DNA from: Sulfitobacter sp. HNIBRBA3233
GTDB lineage: Bacteria > Pseudomonadota > Alphaproteobacteria > Rhodobacterales > Rhodobacteraceae
NCBI RefSeq assembly: GCF_040149665.1
Contig: NZ_JBEFLP010000003.1
Span: 62,001 to 126,000 of the forward strand
Length of the DNA stretch: 64,000 bases
Reading direction: 5' to 3'
This document shows positions 60,435 to 64,000 of the stretch, piece after piece; position 1 is the first letter of the stretch, and every line of letters begins with the position of its first letter. The position numbers and the translations under genes are program-made. The notes below the pieces were generated by a model that saw nothing but the letters and a program-made list of their open reading frames with translations, had not been told where the DNA came from and did no database searches.

Positions 60435-61556
60435 ATGAAAATATTTAAAACTCTCAGCGCGACGTTGCTTGGGCTGGCCATTGCCGCGCCTGCGGCAGCC
60501 GAAGAGTATAACGCAAACCATTTCTTCGCCGAGCGGCATTCGATGGTGCGCGGCCCCTATGTGGACTTTGCCAAACGTGTGGCCGAACGCACTAATGGCG
60601 AGGTGACGTTCCGTGTGTTTTCCGCAGGCTCCTTGCTGCCGCCGGCTTCGTCCTTGCAGGGGGTGCGTGACGGTGTGGCACAGGTCAGCTATCATGCTGG
60701 CACCTACACCCCGGCCGAGCTGCCGATTGCCAATCTGATCGGTAACATGGCGTTCTACAACACCGATCCGATGGTCATGGCCTTTGCCTCGACCGAATTC
60801 GGACTGACATACCCCGCCGCCCTCGCAGAATGGGCTGACAATGGCGTTGTGTTTGGCGGTGGCTATTCGACATCGCAGTATTTCATGATGTGCAACACAG
60901 ACGTCGAAACCCTAGCAGATGTTGAGGGCAAGCGGATGCGCATGGCCGGTGGCGCTTGGTCCCGCTTTGCCGAATTTGTCGGTGCCGTTCCGGTTTCGAT
61001 CCCGTCAAGCGAAATGTACACCGGGCTTGACACAGGCTCGCTGGATTGCGCGGTTGCGGCTGCGGATGCCCTCGACAGCTTTAGCCTCAAGGATGTCGTC
61101 ACCTCGATGAATACTCTCGCCATCGGCAACTACTACGCAGGGTTTGAATGGGGCTATAACGCAGGGTTTTGGCAGGGGCTGACCGCCGAACAGCGCCGCG
61201 TTCTGTTCGATGAAATGGCTTATGAGCTGGCGCAGCACCGCGTCGCCTTTGACGCCGATGTTGCCACAGCCGTCGCTTCGGCCAAGGACGCCGGCATGAC
61301 TGTTCTGGACCCTGACGCGGCCTTGCAGCAAGCGTTGGCTGATTTCGTTGTCGCCGACGAAACCGCGCTGATCGAAAACGCAACATCGCGCGGTGTGGAA
61401 AACCCGGATCAAGTTCTGACAGCTTTCAAAGGGATCATCGACCGCTGGGAAGCGCTGCTGAAAGATGTTGACCGTACCGACACGGAGGCACTCGCTGCAT
61501 TGGCGCGCAGCGAAATCTATGACCGGCTTGATGCTGATACCTACGGCGTCAACTGA
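60435..61556 (+). CDS. TRAP transporter substrate-binding protein (DctP type)
   Basis: 373 residues. The signal peptide ends near A-A-E-E; the DctP fold has L-A-D-V-E-G-K-R-M-R-M-A-G-G and D-T-G-S-L-D-C-A-V. Arg in K-R-M-R-M and nearby residues usually bind the carboxylate. Ligand not predictable. GGAGG precedes ATG 60435; a terminator follows the gene. Confidence 0.9.
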   Translation: MKIFKTLSATLLGLAIAAPAAAEEYNANHFFAERHSMVRGPYVDFAKRVAERTNGEVTFRVFSAGSLLPPASSLQGVRDGVAQVSYHAGTYTPAELPIANLIGNMAFYNTDPMVMAFASTEFGLTYPAALAEWADNGVVFGGGYSTSQYFMMCNTDVETLADVEGKRMRMAGGAWSRFAEFVGAVPVSIPSSEMYTGLDTGSLDCAVAAADALDSFSLKDVVTSMNTLAIGNYYAGFEWGYNAGFWQGLTAEQRRVLFDEMAYELAQHRVAFDADVATAVASAKDAGMTVLDPDAALQQALADFVVADETALIENATSRGVENPDQVLTAFKGIIDRWEALLKDVDRTDTEALAALARSEIYDRLDADTYGVN

Positions 61557-61567
61557 TCACTAATTCA

Positions 61568-61591
61568 GGGGGGCCATCGGCCCCCCTTTTT
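61568..61591 (+). terminator. Rho-independent terminator of the TRAP operon
   Basis: GGGGGGCC-ATC-GGCCCCCC forms an 8 bp stem and 3 nt loop, directly followed by TTTTT, 12 bp after the DctP stop. Strong classical form. Confidence 0.9.
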
Positions 61592-61616
61592 AATTAACGG
61601 AAGGGAGAGACAGAAC

Positions 61617-63320
61617 ATGAAAACGAACTGGCGAATATTCGCTTTGGGTCTGGTGTTGGTATTTGTCGGATCTATTGCGGCTCACTTGGTGCAAACAACA
61701 AACGGTGTCACCATTAAAGATGTCCGCTTTATCGGTGCCAATGGCAATCTGCAAAGCGGGCTACTTTACGTGCCTGAAGGCGTCACGGCCCAAACAAAAG
61801 CGCCGGCCATTCTGGCGGTTCATGGCTATATCAACACCCGCGAGGTTCAATCCGGCTTTGCCATTGAATATTCGCGGCGCGGCTATGTGGTTCTGTCTAT
61901 TGACCAAACGGGTCATGGCTACTCCGAGGGGGCCGCTTTTTCAGCCGGTTTCGGCGGGCCCGCAGCGCTGCAATATCTGCGCGGTCTCGATATTGTTGAT
62001 GTTGATAACATCGGCATGGAAGGCCACTCAATGGGCGGCTGGACAGTATTGGCAGCGGCAGCCACCTATCCCGATGATTACAAATCTATCGTACTGGAAG
62101 GGTCCAGCGTCGGCGCGCCATTTGCAGCTGAAGGTACCGCAGACTGGCCACGCAACGTGTCGGTCGTGTTTTCTGCATACGACGAATTTTCAAGCCTCAT
62201 GTGGGGCGTGGATAAGGCCGATGATGTAGAGCAAAGCCCAAAATTGATGGCGTTTTTCAGTTCTGAAACGCCTGTAGAAGAAGGCAAAATTTATGGCGAC
62301 ATAGCAGCAGGCAACGCGCGCATCCTGTGGCAACCACCTGTCACACACCCCGGTGATCACCTATCGCGAGCGGCTATTGGCCATTCGGTGGATTGGTTTG
62401 CGCAAACGCTGGACGGCGCGCGCCCGCTGCCTGCCGACAACCAAATCTGGTTTTACAAGGAATTTGCCACATTAATCGGCTTGGTAGGCTTCGTAGTGCT
62501 GATCATGGGCACGTTGAACGGGCTACTGTCCCTGCCCTGGTTGCGCGATCTGCAAGCCACACCCGTGGCTGCGGCGCATACCACGCGCGGTCCAAAGTGG
62601 TGGGGAATATTTTTGTTTAGCGCGCTGTTCCCGGTGGCGAACTATTATCCGCTCTTCACCCTTGCTGAGTCGTTGTTTCCCGCCTCGGCATTGCTCCCTC
62701 AGACCATCACGTCACAGGTTGCGTTTTGGGCCGTCATCAACGGTGCCGTCGCAGGGCTTGTCGGGCTCGTGATCCGCACGCAGCCGGTCGTCTTCCCGAT
62801 CAACATCGCCCGGTCACTGGTGTTGGCGGGGGCTGCGGTATTTGTGGCCTACCTTTCGGCTGTAATTGTCGATTTCTTCCTAAAGGTTGATTTTCGCTTC
62901 TGGTTCGTTGGTGTCAAATTGCTGACCGCTGAACGATTTGCGACTGCGCTGGTCTATCTCGTGCCCTTTACGATCTACTTCGTTCTGGCAATGCGCGCTT
63001 TGCATGGGGGGCTGTCTGTTGCGGGGCAAAGCCTGCGCGCAACCTACACCTTGAATGCGCTGGCGCTGATGGGTGGGTTTCTGGTGTTCTTGATCATGCA
63101 ATACGCCGCGTTGTTTTCCAACGGCATACTGCTGACACCATCCGAGCCACTGAACACCATCGTCATGTTTCAGTTTGTGCCACTGCTGCTAACCGCGGCG
63201 ATCATTAGCACGTTCCTCTACCAAAGAACCGCAAGCTATTTGCCCGGCGCCTTCGCAAACGCGCTGCTGGTCACATGGTTCGTGGTGGCGGGGCAAGCGA
63301 CACAATACGCTGCTGGATAA
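61617..63320 (+). CDS. Membrane-anchored alpha/beta hydrolase fused to a multi-TM domain
   Basis: 567 residues. One N-terminal anchor, then a hydrolase domain (about residues 40-280) with nucleophile S138 in G-H-S-M-G-G and likely catalytic His in H-P-G-D-H. About seven transmembrane helices follow (residues 290-567). The hydrolase side is probably extracytoplasmic. The arrangement suggests hydrolysis at the membrane of a compound then handled by the TM part; the substrate is unknown. Confidence 0.8.
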   Translation: MKTNWRIFALGLVLVFVGSIAAHLVQTTNGVTIKDVRFIGANGNLQSGLLYVPEGVTAQTKAPAILAVHGYINTREVQSGFAIEYSRRGYVVLSIDQTGHGYSEGAAFSAGFGGPAALQYLRGLDIVDVDNIGMEGHSMGGWTVLAAAATYPDDYKSIVLEGSSVGAPFAAEGTADWPRNVSVVFSAYDEFSSLMWGVDKADDVEQSPKLMAFFSSETPVEEGKIYGDIAAGNARILWQPPVTHPGDHLSRAAIGHSVDWFAQTLDGARPLPADNQIWFYKEFATLIGLVGFVVLIMGTLNGLLSLPWLRDLQATPVAAAHTTRGPKWWGIFLFSALFPVANYYPLFTLAESLFPASALLPQTITSQVAFWAVINGAVAGLVGLVIRTQPVVFPINIARSLVLAGAAVFVAYLSAVIVDFFLKVDFRFWFVGVKLLTAERFATALVYLVPFTIYFVLAMRALHGGLSVAGQSLRATYTLNALALMGGFLVFLIMQYAALFSNGILLTPSEPLNTIVMFQFVPLLLTAAIISTFLYQRTASYLPGAFANALLVTWFVVAGQATQYAAG

Positions 63321-63328
63321 CGACTGGG

Positions 63329-63364
63329 GAGCCCGTCGCACAAGCTTTGCCGCGCGACGGGCTC
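63329..63364 (+). terminator. Hairpin after the hydrolase fusion gene
   Basis: GAGCCCGTCGC and GCGACGGGCTC form a perfect 11 bp stem with a 14 nt loop, 9 bp after the stop, followed by AAATAATG rather than T. A likely terminator or stabilising element. Confidence 0.65.
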
Positions 63365-63546
63365 AAATAATGTGCCTCAAGGCTATCGCCAGTATTTGTT
63401 CTCTGGCCAGTTCCGATGGCATGCCTCACTAGGTTCCTTGCACCAATCAGAGGCGCCTAGAAAAAGAGATTGAGATTCTTGGGAAAGACGCAGATCATTT
63501 TGACAATAATACGCAACTCTCTGCAACACCTGCAAGGAACTCGTTA

Positions 63547-63834
63547 ATGGAATACTGGAATATTACTATCAAAGCGCCAACGGGAGAATTTGATGCGACA
63601 CTGAAATTGGGGAATGACGGTGGTGTTCCGGTTGGAGAGATGGCTGGCAAAAATGGCAAAGGTCCAATGCAAGATTTGGAAATTAGCGCAGCAGCCATTG
63701 CGTGGTCCACAAAGATTGAGCTTCCGATGCCGATGAAGTTGAAGTTTTTGGGAGCGCGCGACGGCGACACCATGTCTGGGACGGTCAAATTCGGTCTATT
63801 TGCTTCCGGGACATTTAACGCGTCTAGAGCCTGA
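63547..63834 (+). CDS. Small beta-rich protein of unknown function
   Basis: 95 residues, no signal or helix, alternating beta-like pattern (W-N-I-T-I-K-A-P, D-A-T-L-K-L, K-L-K-F-L). It resembles no family I know. The preceding TTAATGG region offers AAGGA about 16 bp upstream. It is separated from the hydrolase by a hairpin, so it is an independent gene. Confidence 0.55.
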   Translation: MEYWNITIKAPTGEFDATLKLGNDGGVPVGEMAGKNGKGPMQDLEISAAAIAWSTKIELPMPMKLKFLGARDGDTMSGTVKFGLFASGTFNASRA

Positions 63835-63887
63835 ATCACCCGCTGCATTCGGTAATGCAGCCAATGTGTTGAGGCTAGATTGGGTCC

Positions 63888-64000
63888 TTAGTCGGTTCGA
63901 CCAAATTTGCGCATCAGCCCTGCGAGAGAGGCCAGAGAGGCGATCAGACTGCCGTAACAGATCACAACGACTTTCAGCCCGAATACCGGCACCAAAAGTC
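63888..64000 (-). CDS. C-terminal end of a membrane-protein gene (runs off the window)
   Basis: The last 36 codons on the minus strand (L-L-V-P-V-F-G-L-K-V-V-V-I, then S-L-I-A-S-L-A-S-L-A-G-L-M-R-K-F-G-R-T-D) form a transmembrane helix with a basic tail before a TAA. Too little remains to name a family. Confidence 0.55.
   Translation of the reverse strand, partial: LLVPVFGLKVVVICYGSLIASLASLAGLMRKFGRTD

Noticed and set aside
1-64000. CRISPR arrays, tRNA and rRNA genes.
   Set aside because: No regularly spaced repeats, no cloverleaf-like segment and no rRNA-like sequence were noticed on reading either strand; a dedicated search was not possible.

Overview
The window comes from a high-GC alphaproteobacterium, most probably a Rhodobacterales/Roseobacter-group member. 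This is inferred from the hut operon order, the NsrR/NnrS/NnrU nitric-oxide genes, the TRAP transporters and the copper-island gene content. Genes are dense and partly translationally coupled. No rRNA, tRNA or CRISPR was seen.

Region 1 (1-10.4 kb) is catabolic. It holds the end of hutI, then hutF and hutC (histidine degradation) with a HutC-like operator. Next is a 1001-residue kinase-peptidase-aminotransferase fusion, a LysR regulator, a PhyH dioxygenase, an MFS carrier, a cysteine-synthase-like PLP enzyme and a broken TauE/SafE gene.

Region 2 (10.5-16.2 kb) is a nitric-oxide/low-oxygen cluster: a DUF6522-like protein, NsrR, a group III truncated haemoglobin, a haemerythrin, a 5-formyl-THF cyclo-ligase-like protein, NnrS, NnrU, a CBS protein and two tandem DUF6455-like proteins. 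A dyad sits upstream of nsrR, and two FNR/Dnr-type boxes each lie about 61 bp ahead of a start codon.

Region 3 (16.2-56.7 kb) is a metal-homeostasis island bounded by two directly repeated Tn402/Tn5053-like elements. The left copy has intact tniABQ. The right copy keeps only its left end, half of tniA, an ISKra4-like insertion and its last 20 bp. The island carries:
(a) a Zn/Cd-type P1B ATPase whose N-terminus is cut at the transposon edge;
(b) a ten-gene minus-strand operon (SCO, DsbB, DsbA, PCu(A)C, SCO, M23, DUF411, ZIP, LspA, Lnt) behind a MerR-type promoter and facing a divalent-metal-type MerR gene;
(c) two CDF transporters;
(d) a copper/periplasmic thiol-redox block (multicopper oxidase, DUF411, small membrane proteins, cytochrome c, two TlpA-like proteins, Met-rich protein, SCO, CcdA);
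(e) CopA, CueR and CopZ with matching CueR operators;
(f) a second copper operon (lipoprotein, TolC-like lipoprotein, multicopper oxidase, cupredoxin-CusF fusion, second cupredoxin, an ABC membrane domain without ATPase, cytochrome c, BNR-repeat protein with a CTCC motif).
Four promoters with the exact TTGACC-19 bp-TA architecture of CueR targets lie in the island.

Region 4 (56.7-64 kb) returns to catabolic genes: an esterase, a LysR regulator divergent from a TRAP transporter (small permease, large permease, binding protein), a strong terminator, a membrane-anchored hydrolase fused to a multi-TM domain, a small unknown protein, and the end of a membrane-protein gene.

Together, the island genes would move metals out of the cytoplasm, oxidise and bind copper in the periplasm, keep periplasmic thiols in the right redox state, deliver copper to respiratory oxidase, and mature the lipoproteins the system uses.
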